A stretch of 64,000 bases of DNA from Monosiga brevicollis MX1 (Eukaryota > Opisthokonta > Choanoflagellata > Craspedida > Salpingoecidae): assembly GCF_000002865.3 (NCBI RefSeq), contig NW_001865046.1, positions 393,492 through 457,491 on the forward strand. Direction: 5' to 3'. The notes under the pieces were generated by a model. That model was given only the letters and a program-made list of their open reading frames with translations. It did not search any database and was not told the DNA's origin. Shown in pieces: positions 32,401 to 44,862 of this stretch (the stretch's first letter is position 1; each line of letters opens with the position of its first letter). The translations under genes and the position numbers were made by a program.

Positions 32401-35400
32401 CCTTTGCGTGCTGAGCGCCTTCATGGCTGTCCCAAAACGCGCGTCACAAACTGGATTAAGCATTCCGCTCGACGCCTCGACGTATTAGCCCTGGCTGATG
32501 GCACGGTCCTGGTCCACGAAAGTGGAGATCGCACCCAAAGCCTTTCCATGGGGCTACACGACTGCGATGCCGGCGCCATACACGAGCTTGCCTTTTCATT
32601 TGACGGTGCCTTCCTCCTCACTGCTGGCCGAGACGGCAATGTGTTTGTGCTGCGTACAGCCCTGAGTGATGCTGACGAGCCCACCTTGCTGCGAGATACA
32701 CCGTTGGGGCCGCCCCTTGATCTTGTCAACGCCCCACCGGCCAAGGACATCCTCGAGCCCCAGGCTTACAGTCTTGAGGAGGCTCTGGAGAAGGCCGAGC
32801 GCGACCGCTTGCTGATGACGGCCGAGGAACGGAAAGACTTGGTGCGCCAGCGCCTGCGCACTCTTCGCGCCGAGTTTGACGCCATCGTCCGTGACAACGA
32901 ACGACTGCCGCTCAATCGACAACTTCCGCACGATGTCCTTTTGGTGGATGACGAGCTGCAGCAAGACATGCAGGAGCAGTTGCAACAGGATCTCGTTCGG
33001 GTGCGCGCTGAAATGAATTGGGACTTGGAGCGACACAAGGTCGCACACCGCAAACTACGCGAGCACTTTCATGGCCCCGTGGATGAGCATCGCATTGTCA
33101 TCAAAGCGCTGGGTACTCTGGACGAAGTGGCCAGTTTTCGCGTCCCGGCGCTCTCCTCTGAGTTTCGTCGTCGGTCCTCTCTTCTCTTCGAAGAAGCGCC
33201 TGCCATTCGTCACATCCGTGACCGCAAGCTACGGCGCTCCCGCCCTGACGTGCACGGCAACGGGCTGAGCTCTGAGCGCACGTTTATCGGGGCTGTCCAA
33301 GAGACTGATGCGAGCGGCGAAGGGGGCGAGGGGCGTGGTGATGGCCAACGCAGTGTCCCTGGCACCGCGGGCGAAGCTGGAGCGTCGGGTGAGGGGGCCT
33401 CACGCTCCACACTCGGCACGCGCTCGACGATGCGCGGTGCAGATCTGACCGCGCGTGGGCGCCTTGAAGCTGAGATGCTCAAGACGATGGAGCGTCGCGA
33501 ACAGCGAGAGCGCCTGCAAAACCGATTGACTGCACACGCCCAGCTCAAGCCGAATGCTGACAAGATGGATCCCGCAGATGAAGCACTGCTTCAGGACATG
33601 CAGGAGCACATGGGCGACTTTGTGCTCAAAACGGACTCGCGCTATCAGGTCCAGCCGCATGAGCGGGTGAACACGAGCCGCAAACGCAATCAACTCATCG
33701 TTTTGCGCCAGCGCATTGTGGATGGCAAGAAGATTTTCAACACCCACGTGCATGCTCTTTTGCGCAACAAACGCGCTGTGCTTGCTCGCCTCGAAGTGCT
33801 GCATGCACAGTTGACGCAGGTTCAGCGCGAGCTCGGTGAGACTGGCGCCCCTCTTCCCGCCGTACCTAGCCTGGATGCTGAGGAGGAGCCGGAGCGCCGC
33901 GACCAGTACACGACGGAATCTTTACGCCGCTTCAAGCTGGAGTACGAAGCGCAGTTGCGCAAGGAGCGGGAGCAAGCGGCTAAGGCGGCCGGCGGCGGCT
34001 TTGGTGGCTTTGGTGGCGGAGGTGCCCCAGGTGCCGCTGGCGGAAATGTGGCAGGCGCTGGCACAGACGAAGACGTGAGTTTCGCGCATCCCAAGCAGAT
34101 CGTATTGCAGAGCGAACTGGCAAATGAGGCTGAATTGCTCGCCGCCGTCTCCGAGGACACGGCTCGCCAGTCCCTGTTGGACTTTCGTCGACTATTGTTG
34201 CAACAGTTTCGCGTCGAGATTGAACAGTTTGATGAGCAGGTGGCTGTCCTGGCCAATGCCAAGTTTGAGGTGGAGGTTCGCTTGAAATTTGCCGAGTACA
34301 AGCACGTCCTCTACTACCAGGAATTGGTGCATTTGCGGGTGTTTGACATTCGGGAGCGCGAGCTTGAGCAGCGCCGCCAAGCCAAGCAAGATGAGTTGGA
34401 TAAGTGCATTGCGGAGCAGCGGAGACAGGCCGAACGGCTTGCCGGGAAGCGGCAGGAGCTGACAGAGCTGACAGCCAAGGAAAAGGGTGTGCAGAGCACA
34501 TTTCAGAGTGTGGCCAGCGACCAGGGCCCCCATGCTAAGGTGCTGAACCGTATTTTCAAGCGCCGACTGCGGCGCGTGGCCGAGGGTTCTGAGAGCGAGG
34601 ACAGTGACGAGGAGGACGAGGACGAGGAGGAGTATGAATCTTCCTCGGATGAGTCGGATGTTGGCTTGGACTTTGATGACATGGTGTGTCCAGCAGGCGT
34701 GAACATGAGTGTGTTTGACCGCGTGCAGGCGCTCCGTGCGCAGCGTCAGGAGCTCGAAGACACCATAGCCTTGACCAAGAAGGACATGGAGCGTCTAAAG
34801 AAGGACAACGACACGGGTGAGCGGCGCGAGAAGAACATGCGCGCAGCCCTGGACGCGGTTGAGCGCGAGATTGCCTCGTTCCAGGTTGAAAAGCAAGCTC
34901 GACTCAATGAGCTGTACATTGCCATTCCTCTTCGTGCGCGTCAAATTCTCCACCACGGTGAGTTCCAACCAATAGATCACGTTGCCATTTTCCCCGCTTC
35001 CTCCCTCGCACACACACACACGCATTCTTTTCATTTCTTTTTTTCTTATTTGAATCCGACTGCTTGCTATCTGCGTCCGGAGTAGAATACGGCGACCTCC
35101 CACGTTCGTTGAGCAAGTCGTTGGTATTTACGACCACGGCCATTGGGTCGTTAAAGGATCGCATAGAAACACTCAAAGCCGAACGTGCAACGCGACAAAA
35201 GGAGTTTAAAGACATGCGGGCTCAGCAGGTTTGTCATTGAATACTTTGTACTTCCCTTGCTGTTGGCCTCGGCTCTTTTCGAATTGTCATTGCTCTTGCG
35301 CGGTGCGTATGGGGTCAAACCACTCATGTTGATGATGGTCTGATGGCATGAACCGTGTTTTAGGGCCAACTCAAGCACGTCGTGAGGCAGAAGGAAGAGC

Positions 35401-36147
35401 GCAACCAGGCAGCCCAAGGGCGATTGGCCGAGTTGCAGCGCCTCAAGTTTGGTCGAGAAGTGGACCTGGAAAAGATGGAGACGGTTGACTTGAATGAACG
35501 GGCCGAAGACCTCAAGGTATGTCGCAAGCTCTTGCTCTAGGGCTCGAGGTTTTGTTTTTTTGTTTTTGTTTTTTGTTGTTTTTTTGGCTTTATTTAATTC
35601 TCGGGTGTCTGTATTATTGCGGTGTCGTGCTGACGGTTGTTTTACGGTATCTGTAGGATGAGATGGCACAATTGGAGCGACGCTTTGAACAGCGCCAGCG
35701 TGAGATGGACGCTCTGATTGCTGCCGCTCGCAGTGAATTGAATCAGGTACGCTGGGCTCATCTGGGGTGGCAGATCTCCGCCTTCCTCCCCACACTGCAT
35801 GCCTCGTTGGAGTACCGGTCAAGCCCTCATGATGGTCTTGGCCGCAGGTGACATCGGAGAACTCTGCCCGGTTGGCGGATCTGCATGATCTGGCTCGGGA
35901 TGAGCGCGTGTTGAACTCGCAGCTTAATGCGGGCGAGCAGATGATCAATACCATGGCTGCGGACGTTAACCGCGCCCATCAAGCAGATGAAGCTCGGCGT
36001 CTGCGCCAACTGGCGGATCTTCAGCAGCAGGAAATTGAGGCGCTGCGAGATGAGGTGCGACGATTGTCGAAGAAGACGGGTTTTGTGTCTCCTCCGGCTC
36101 GACCAGCCACCAGCTCGAGTGCTGTTGAGCCGTTGCCACCTCTGTAA
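29465..36147 (+). CDS. CFAP44: Cilia- and flagella-associated protein 44 (WD40, coiled coil)
   Basis: Exons 29465..29491, 29566..34957, 35086..35228, 35364..35516, 35657..35746 and 35848..36147, giving 2,034 residues. Exon 2 alone is 5.4 kb. CFAP44 works with CFAP43 in the axoneme in the tether/tether-head complex that anchors the I1/f inner dynein motor. Order: an acidic Ala/Glu/Pro repeat leader (~30-290); two WD40 propellers with the family blocks YLRSTGGRSLGALAIHP, ILRAGTEHGYASLAFSPDG, WDWRAEAPLLRTKAFS, FTGLKLQGQIGKFGRTE, KVLSGSEWGGLLLWEGG and DGIVRIWDFEAIDTAD; then a long charged coiled-coil half up to the stop. A GGFGGFGGGGAPGAAGG linker and an acidic block (EDSDEEDEDEEEYESSSDES) interrupt the coiled coil. 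The start at 29465 (MSDADTPQM) uses a 27-nt first exon. The match runs the full length of the family. Confidence 0.95.
29918..30335 (+). repeat. Coding minisatellite in the CFAP44 leader
   Basis: About 420 bp of in-frame tandem units of 15-75 nt encode variants of EDEAPAAAEESPAV. The near-identical long units suggest recent expansion by unequal exchange or slippage. The tract keeps the reading frame. Confidence 0.95.
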
Positions 36148-36647
36148 AAAGGACAGTATGCTTGTTTTTGTCTATCTTTAATCGGTCATTCCTATGCTTG
36201 TTCCCGCTCTTCCTGGTGCCTCCTTCCCGACGTTGTTACAATCGAGACATGAAATATGATGCTTTCTCGAGGCCGGAAGACGATAAGCCCTCTTGAACAG
36301 GGTCATCTGGTGGCGGGGGTGAGGAAATTCAATTTCGAACCCAGCAAGGCGTTTGAGCTTGATGATGCAAATGTACACACCAAACAGTGAGGATATAAGA
36401 GAATTGAGTGAAGGGATGAGAGGGGCGGTCAAGGGTGACCTGTCTCCTCAACAAAGCGCAGAGAAGACGAGAAAAAAGGAGGGATGGAAGGACAAGACAG
36501 GAGAGACGAAAAACAAAAAAACAAAAAAAAAAAAAAAAAAAAACATGAAAAAAAGGAAACAAAACGTGGGCAAGGAGACAAGGGGCACCCAGAAGGATGA
36601 CCCATGTCAGAACAAAGCCTTGCCGCTGTGGGGCAGCAGCAGTATGC
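36148..36647. other. Convergent 3' flanks of CFAP44 and SDHD
   Basis: No gene recognised in these 500 bp. There is an A-rich run (about 36509-36560), which would be a U-rich stretch in the SDHD 3' UTR. Confidence 0.6.
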
Positions 36648-37767
36648 TTAGAGGGACCACAGCATCTTGATGCCCTCGCAGATACCAACGTCATTCATGT
36701 TGAAGTAAATGAGGCCGCCAATCTGATTATGATAGTAAGGCAATGAGCGCATGAGCGAGGAGAAAACGATGAGTCATGGGATGGGTCATCAGAGCCAACG
36801 GGGTGGAGACGCGGATGAGGAGAGGGGGAGCGACGTGTGTCTTGAATTGTGAGGACCAGCTTGCGCGCAAGATGATGGGTTGACGCTGCGTACCGTAGCC
36901 ACATGTCCCACAAAGTTGAGGCCCTTGACAGCGCCCTTGAGCGAGTGAGCGACATAGTCGGTGATAATGGCATCCATGCCACTAGAGAAGGAAGAAACAT
37001 CAAACGTGAGGCAAGAGCATATTCATTTCGCGCAATGCGGGCCAATACATTGCGGGTTTGATAAATCACGCACAGGTAGTTGTGAATGGGCACAATCACG
37101 GCGAGACCGTAGTCAACCGCAGGGCCCGGGGCGATGAAGGCAGCCGGGATGAGGGGAACCAGCGCGACGCTCAAAAGGCGCTCCACCTTCCAGTGGGAGA
37201 GGCCGTGCGTATCAGCGGCTGTGGCAAGGTGCACGAGAAGGGGTCAGGAAAGCAAAAACCATGAGACGAGAAACACGTCTCAAAAAAAAAAAAATGCGAC
37301 TTTTGGGCCTTGTGAATTTGCACCAACGGCATGACCAGGTAGGGGAAAGGGCAATGGTGCAGCCCGTGGGAGGAACAGGAAGCACGTACGGTTGGCCACG
37401 GACTGGAGAGGGGTACTGGTCCGCATCTGACGCGCAGCTGCGGATGGGGCAGTTGGGAAAAGTGAGGTTGGGAAGCAGCTCAAATTAACAAGGGCGCAAA
37501 GGGACCAAGAGGCTATAGTGCGCTCTGATGGAGCGAAGAACAGACCAATAGCCAGAGTAGGAATCTGGCGAGGCAGATTGGTGCGCATGGCCATGGTGAC
37601 TATTGTGCCATGATGGCCAGGCCAGAAGAGATGAGAATGGGCCGTACGGGCGGCAGGAGACGACCGCGAGGACAACGCTGGCTGGAGAAGCCTTGCTCGT
37701 GGAGACAAAAAAAAATATCAGGCTTACTCTGGCGCGAGAGAAGAATGGAGCTGAGAGAAGCGGCCAT
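36648..37767 (-). CDS. SDHD: Succinate dehydrogenase cytochrome b small subunit (complex II anchor)
   Basis: Five exons on the complement: 37767..37728, 37437..37390, 37218..37074, 36981..36894 and 36722..36648. They give 131 residues ending ...GIKMLWSL, close to the length of mature SDHD plus a presequence. SDHD, with SDHC, anchors complex II in the inner mitochondrial membrane and helps bind heme b and ubiquinone. The N-terminus (MAASLSSILLSRQTARQMRT) is a typical mitochondrial targeting peptide, rich in Ala, Ser and Arg. The core matches the family: HWKVERLLSVALVPLIPAA, PAVDYGLAVIVPIH (heme-ligand His region), ITDYV (quinone-site Asp-Tyr) and YFNMNDVGICEGIKMLW. It is transcribed away from SDHC, with 724 bp between the two start codons. 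Confidence 0.92.
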
Positions 37768-38325
37768 GTTGAAAGCTTGTCAAGGGGAGGCGTTCAAACG
37801 GGTGACTTGAGCTGCAAGTGGTTGAAGCGCCCACGAGCCCGACGCGAGGTGAGCGTGCTTGAGAGCGAGCAGGTTGTTGCCAGCGCTCCAAAGCGCCTGG
37901 TGCAGCACGACCACAAGTCAAACGACCAAGTCTTTCCCAACCCCCAGCAACCAAGCCACAAACTAACAAGTCACACCCTGCCCACTGACTGCCGCCGCCC
38001 TCGCCCCCGCCACCGCCGTCCTTTGTACCTCTGACCCCCTTACACACTACAGCAAAGACCACAGAAATACGCTCTCTCTCTCTCTCTTTCTCTTTCTCTT
38101 CGTGCCGCTACCAACTGTCAGAGCAAAGCCAAGGGATTACATCCCGTCCCGTTTTGTTAACTCGATCTTCTCTCACGTACTTATGTGTCGGGATAAGTGT
38201 GACTGAATCACGCTTAATCGTATGTTAAAGTGTGAATGTACTCACACATGGTCACGGGTTGTGAATAGCTCACGTTGTTTGAACGTGAAGGATTCATTCG
38301 GTCAAGTTGCTCCCTCTATTCTAAT

Positions 38326-38385
<60 letters not shown>

Positions 38386-38491
38386 CTGCCACACACGTTT
38401 GTTCTTTGTTTTCTGACTTGGTGTCCATTTTGTGACGCCTTACACTCTCTCTCTTTCTCTCTCTACTTCTCGGCTGCTTCACACCGGCATC
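37768..38491. promoter_or_regulatory. Shared intergenic region between divergent SDHD and SDHC
   Basis: This 724-bp gap between the two start codons is the only upstream space available to both genes. It contains a CT tract at 38071-38100, a longer (CT)n at 38331-38383 and CT-rich sequence up to the SDHC start. I see no coding sequence. A bidirectional promoter coordinating the two anchor subunits is an inference from layout. Confidence 0.45.
38331..38383. repeat. (CT)n microsatellite upstream of SDHC
   Basis: About 26 CT units, about 110 bp upstream of the SDHC start codon. Confidence 0.95.
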
Positions 38492-39635
38492 ATGGCCTCG
38501 GCTCTTGCCCTTCTCAACCGTACGTCTGCCTGGCTTTGACGCGGTGCGCTGGACTTGCGCGTCGTGCGCGTCTTGGGCGAGAGGTGCCTGACTCGCAGGA
38601 TGTGCCACGATGGAGGTCATACTCATGTTACACGCTCTATTGGACCTGTTTAACAGGCTCGCTCGTGCGTCAGGGCGTGCTCGCTCGCTCCGTGGTGGCC
38701 TCGCCTCTCCTGTACGTGCCCCTGCGCATGCTTCCGCCGCAATTCTAGCTCCCAATGTTGAGGCGCGCCGATTCAGTGGTTGCGGGGAAATGGCAAGAGC
38801 TTGGGCCTTGGGTGTAGCTCAGGGCGTGGCTGGTCGTGCGCCCGCCCGCCTGCCCGCGACCGGCTGACGAGCCCGGGTGGCGCCCGGGGGCCCGGCTCTT
38901 ACACCCACCGGCCAGTGACCTGACCCCGATGCTTGCCTGCTGGTCCGATGTTAGGGCGCGCTTCCAGTCCACCAAGACTGTGGACGGTCGTACCCAGTGG
39001 GTGGGTCTGACCAATGACCAAGACTTTTTCAAGAAAAACGACAAGCTGAACCGCCCCATGTCCCCTCACCTCACCATTTACCGCTTTCCCCTTCCGGCCA
39101 TTCTCTCCATCTCGCACCGCGTCAGTGGCGCGGCTCTGACCATGGCCATCTCTGCCGCTGCCATTGGCTTGATGGTTCACCCCCTCAGCTTTTACATTGA
39201 CGCTGTTCAGGTATCACCATTCCATGTCCCCGCCCTGTTGTCTTGGACACGGCTCCCACTGCAGAAGAGGCCAGCCCCCCAGCGCTCACCGTCTCAATTC
39301 CCAATTCGTCTGCATCTTTGCCCCATGTATGATTGAATGACAGGCCATGCAACTACCTGCCGCTTGCTTCTTCACCACCAAGACCCTGCTGGCGTTCCCC
39401 TTCACCTACCACACCGTCAATGGTCTGCGCCACTTGGTAAGCCATCGAGCCTTTTGTGCCCAAACCAGCGTCCACTTTTCTTTCGCTCGCTTGCTTGCTT
39501 TCTAGTTCACGTTCAAGTTCTTTGCGATAGTTCTGGGATACAGCCAAGGGCCTTGAGCTTGGCCCCGTTTACTCAAGCGGCTACATGATGGTTGGTCTCG
39601 GCCTTGTTTCGGCCGTCGGCCTGGCCATGCTTTAA
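38492..39635 (+). CDS. SDHC: Succinate dehydrogenase cytochrome b560 subunit (complex II anchor)
   Basis: Exons 38492..38519, 38657..38711, 38955..39210, 39344..39436 and 39531..39635, giving 178 residues. It forms the membrane anchor of complex II with SDHD. The N-terminal ~45 residues (MASALALLNRSLVRQGVLAR) look like a mitochondrial presequence. Family motifs are RPMSPHLTIYRFPLPAILS, the heme-binding SISHRVSG, and the matrix-loop signature TYHTVNGLRHLFWDTAKG. Three hydrophobic helices follow the expected order, and the last ends VGLGLVSAVGLAML before TAA. All exon joins keep phase. Confidence 0.94.
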
Positions 39636-40406
39636 AATTGGTGATGAACCGCCTTGAGAAGCATGACGTTGTGCTTCTCCTCATTCCGTGAGCGGGTTTC
39701 CTGGTCCTCTCGTGGCCTTGGTTGTCTCACAACCCCCCTTCCACCGCCTATACAACTGCCCCCGAGGCCACTGACCTTCACCGTGGCCAAGCACTTGTTT
39801 GCTTGTCTTTGGTTTGGTTTGCTCGCGTGACCTCGACTACGAACCGCCCCCCTGGTTTTATCGTTTGTTTTGTATGTTTGTTTTTTTCGGCCAGTTAACC
39901 ATGCCTTGCATATCCCTCTTGTCGGCCGTTGCCGGTTCGATCAACCCCTTCTGCCCCACCGACCTCCACAAGCAGCGTCAACGACGCACAATCGCTTTTC
40001 AACTCACCCACCAAATTGAACGGAAAGCCTTTTTTTTTTCTCTTGTCTTGTTGGAGTTCCTTCTCTCACTTGGCTGAACAATCGTTTCACATGTCATGTC
40101 CATCAGCCCTTCCACAGATCAAAGGGTACAAGATTGGACGAAACCTGCAAACTGTACAATGTTATGCTGTTCACATGCTTTGCAGACGGAGGCTAAGCTC
40201 AGCACTTGTTTGATGATGATTCATGTTTGGTGTGATTCTTAACATGTGTAAGGAAAGATTATAAAAAAGCCGTTTTCTCATGACAATTTGACAACAAGAA
40301 GACGGGGCAGGCTGACGCCGCCAAGGAACACCCAAAGTCAAACATAAAGACCACACATCCTCTACATTAGTCGGCGATCTAGACAATAAAGGGGATGGGA
40401 AGTGCC
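39636..40406. other. Convergent 3' flanks of SDHC and EFL
   Basis: About 770 bp between opposing stop codons. Short open frames (for example 39799-40077) have no recognisable family and CT/T-rich composition. I see no gene. Confidence 0.6.
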
Positions 40407-41801
40407 TTAAGCACGCTCGACCTTGGTGACCTTGCCCAGCATGACAACCGAGTTACCCTCCATGATGGCGACACGGCCAAGACCCTCGCAGGTCTTGAAG
40501 GTGTCGACGACGAAGGGCTGCTGGGGGGCCATGACGACCTCGGCAACCTCGTTGCTCTTGAGGGCAACGGGGTCCTCGGCCTTCTTGCCACCGGTCTCCT
40601 TGCCAATCTTCCAGTTGATGGCGGTCATGCGGCACGCCGAGCGGGAAGTGCGGACGAAGGCAATGGGGCAGTAGCCAACCTTGAGCTCTCCGGGGTGGTT
40701 CATGATCTGGACCTGGACGGTGAAAGACTTGACGCGGCCAATGGAGTCATCAGACTTCAGGATCATGACATCACCAACACGGGGCATGTTGTCCTTGTTG
40801 AGACCCTTGATGTTGAGGCCAACGTTGTCACCAGTCATGGCAGCCTCGACGGACTTGTGGTGCATCTCGACGGTGAAGACCTTGCCGGTGCAGGCGGTGG
40901 AGGAAGTGTGGGTGGGGAGGAAGACAACTTCATCTCCGGGCTTGACGGTGCCCTGCTCGACACGGCCAGTGAGCACATCTCCGACACCCTTGATCTTGAA
41001 GACACCCGAGATGGGGGTACGCATGGGCTTGTCGGTGGCGCGCTGGGGAACGCGGACCATCTTCTCGAGAGCATCCTGGAGGCAGTCAATGTGGATGGTC
41101 TCGCTGTCGACCTTGACGTCGACACCGTTCCACCAAGACATGTTGGTGGTCTTGGTGATGAGGTTATCACCCTTCCAGCCCGAGATGGGGAGGACGGGGA
41201 CGGACTCCTCAACGAAGGACTTCTTCCAGCCGACCTTGATGAGCATGTGCACCATCTCGTCGCGGACCTCCTTGAAGCGGGCCTCGCCGTAGCCGGCAAC
41301 GTCGCAATCCATCTTGTTGCAGCCAACAATGAGTTGCTTGACGCCGAGCAGGTTGATGAGGACGGCGTGCTGGCGGGTCTGGCCCTGGACCTCACCGGCC
41401 TTGTGGTTGCCCTTGGCAATGGCAGCAGTGAAGTTACCATCGCAGGGAACCATGAGCAGGGCAACATCGGCCTGGGAAGCACCAGTGATCATGTTCTTGA
41501 TGAAGTCACGATGGCCAGGGGCATCAATGACGGTGTAGTGCTTGGTGGCAGTGAAGAACTCCTTGGTGGTGCAAGCAATGGTCACACCACGTTCACGCTC
41601 CTCCTTCTGACGGTCCATGTAGAAGGCGAAGGCGAAAGAGCCCTTGCCGAGACGCTCAGCCTCATCCTTCAGCTTCTGCATCTCACGCTCGGGGATGCCG
41701 CCGAGCTCGAAGATGAGACGGCCAGTCGTGGTCGACTTGCCGGCATCGACGTGGCCGCAGATGACAATGGAAACGTGTTGCTTGCCGTCAGTCGAGCACC
41801 C
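40407..41801 (-). CDS. EFL: EFL: elongation factor-like GTPase (eEF1A replacement)
   Basis: The main exon encodes 464 residues in one frame, from an acceptor at about 41801 to TAA at 40407. EFL is a GTPase of the EF-Tu/eEF1A superfamily. It replaces eEF1A in several eukaryotic lineages, choanoflagellates among them, and should bring aminoacyl-tRNA to the ribosome. G-motifs are intact: GHVDAGKS (G1), DAPGH (G3) and NKMD (G4). EFL-type rather than eEF1A-type sequence is clear in GRLIFELGGIPEREMQKL, AFAFYMDRQKEERERGVTIA and TTKEFFTATKHYTVIDAPGH. The coding bias is so strong that a 492-codon antisense frame is open across the gene, which suggests very high expression. The first few residues lie on an upstream exon I could not place: a TAA precedes the frame, and no ATG lies between it and the first motif. 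Confidence 0.93.
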   Translation of the reverse strand, partial: GCSTDGKQHVSIVICGHVDAGKSTTTGRLIFELGGIPEREMQKLKDEAERLGKGSFAFAFYMDRQKEERERGVTIACTTKEFFTATKHYTVIDAPGHRDFIKNMITGASQADVALLMVPCDGNFTAAIAKGNHKAGEVQGQTRQHAVLINLLGVKQLIVGCNKMDCDVAGYGEARFKEVRDEMVHMLIKVGWKKSFVEESVPVLPISGWKGDNLITKTTNMSWWNGVDVKVDSETIHIDCLQDALEKMVRVPQRATDKPMRTPISGVFKIKGVGDVLTGRVEQGTVKPGDEVVFLPTHTSSTACTGKVFTVEMHHKSVEAAMTGDNVGLNIKGLNKDNMPRVGDVMILKSDDSIGRVKSFTVQVQIMNHPGELKVGYCPIAFVRTSRSACRMTAINWKIGKETGGKKAEDPVALKSNEVAEVVMAPQQPFVVDTFKTCEGLGRVAIMEGNSVVMLGKVTKVERA

Positions 41802-42971
41802 CTGGCCACACCAGCAAAAAGTGGCAGTGGCACCTCTTTACTCAACCACGTCACACGACAAAAAAACTTGTAAAACACTTTCAACGAGCCTCAAACGGCA
41901 GTCGGGTGGTGCACGACCACAGCATTGGCATCGGCACCCTTGCTATTGTTAATGCATGTGCGCTGCCTTCCATCTCGCGCGGCCGCGTGGCCACATGTGG
42001 CAGCCAGGTACCAACCTGGTTGATGATGCTCAACTGCTCAAGTTGATAAAAGGCCGACTCTGATTCGTCGCGCGCACAAGAGCGGCGCGCGGGTGGATGT
42101 GGTGGTGGGTGGGGGGAAAGACACAGCTTCCAGCTTGTCGCTTCTTCTATCAGCAAAAACAAAAAAAAAAACAGTGGATAGCAGAGGTTCAAGGTGGACC
42201 ACGAGGCAGCAAGGGGATTTGCGTTAAGAAAGCCATGGGAGCAAAAGCGAGGCTTGTGCTTATGATGCTGTGTAAGCGACGACTGAAGCGGAAGGTGCAA
42301 CGTCGCATAACAACAAAAGGCGAGTTATGCAGGCGCGACACGCGGGGGGGTCAAAATACAGGTAGCGGGCAAGGCTCATGAAGCAAGCGACCCCCCACAA
42401 GGCAAGCTCCTAAGACCTGGAGACCTGGAGCCCACATGGCCTGGGCGCATAGGGCTTACTGCAACGCAATGGGATGCGAGCACCCACAACAAGCAACCCC
42501 ACATCACCACATGGCCAAAGACACGCGTGGCCTGAACAAAGGGAGCAGCAGTCCCATCGCACTCACAACACGTGTCCTTGACGAAGAAATTTTGCCTTTT
42601 ATTCAATACAGAAATCACCGACAAGCACATCACTTGCGAAACAATCTCAAAACTCGATCGTTTTTTCCCCATCCAGCGCTGCCTTGGACCTTCCACTTTT
42701 AGATGATGGTGGCGTCTATATTTAGAAGACACAGTATGTCAGACAAATCAGTGCTGCGGACCGATTTCTGCCGGCTTTTTTCTCCTCTTTCAGCACGGAA
42801 AAAAAAAAGGGCAGAGCCGGGGAGAAGCAGGTTCGCAAGCGGGACGAGGGGAAGAAGGGGGGGGGGGGGGGGGGGGGGCTTTGTGATTGGAGAAGATGAC
42901 CAACGACACTGCATAGATTGGTGACGATCAACAACCGACCCGGTTATTGCTGGCTGGCAGCTCAAGTCGGC
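41802..42971. other. Divergent region between EFL and the ALKBH8-like gene
   Basis: It should hold the first EFL exon and promoter. No gene is otherwise supported. A pure G-run of about 22 nt lies at 42857-42878, just upstream of the dioxygenase start, on a purine-rich stretch. Confidence 0.55.
42857..42878. repeat. Poly-G run
   Basis: About 22 consecutive G residues, about 95 bp upstream of the putative dioxygenase start codon. It could form a G-quadruplex or be an artefact-prone homopolymer in assembly. Confidence 0.9.
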
Positions 42972-44465
<1,494 letters not shown>

Positions 44466-44862
44466 GCCCATATGGGACGCGATTGCTATCCTCGGCACGG
44501 GCGCTCCCGCCAAAGCTCGATAACTTGGCGTGTTGCTGTTGAACAGCAAATGGCCTGCGCTGACTTTTGTTTTTGCTTTGTTTTTGGTTGTTTGTTGTGT
44601 TTTTGTTTTGTTTTTGTTTTGTTTTGTTTTTTATCAAGGGGAAGGTCAATCGTCAATTGACCAACTTGGTAGAACATGTAATTGGCGACAGGCATCGAAG
44701 CAGACCGTAGGGTCGCCCCCTCGACTTGTGGATATAAAATTGCTTGACACTTTGTTCCACTCCCAGGACACAACCGGAAGAGAAAGGGGAGTAAAACTAC
44801 CATTTTGAGACGCACCAGGCGGTCGGTGGGCCCTGCTCAGCAGGAACCCACAATGCCGCTGG
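44466..44862. other. Convergent 3' flanks of the ALKBH8-like and WIPI genes
   Basis: About 400 bp, with a GT/T-rich block at 44566-44632 (TTTTGTTT-type repeats). I see no gene. Confidence 0.6.

Noticed and set aside
39925-39960. tRNA-like GGTTCGATC motif
   Set aside because: No acceptor stem, D-arm or anticodon arm can be paired around it. The same holds for a similar motif near 43061.
40395-41873. 492-codon open frame on the plus strand
   Set aside because: It is the antisense shadow of EFL. It arises from strong codon bias, and its translation is a low-complexity Leu/Asp/Gly-rich sequence with no recognised domain.
42857-42878. Poly-G run as a gene boundary or telomere-like element
   Set aside because: It is a single homopolymer without repeated telomere-type units. 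I list it only as a repeat.
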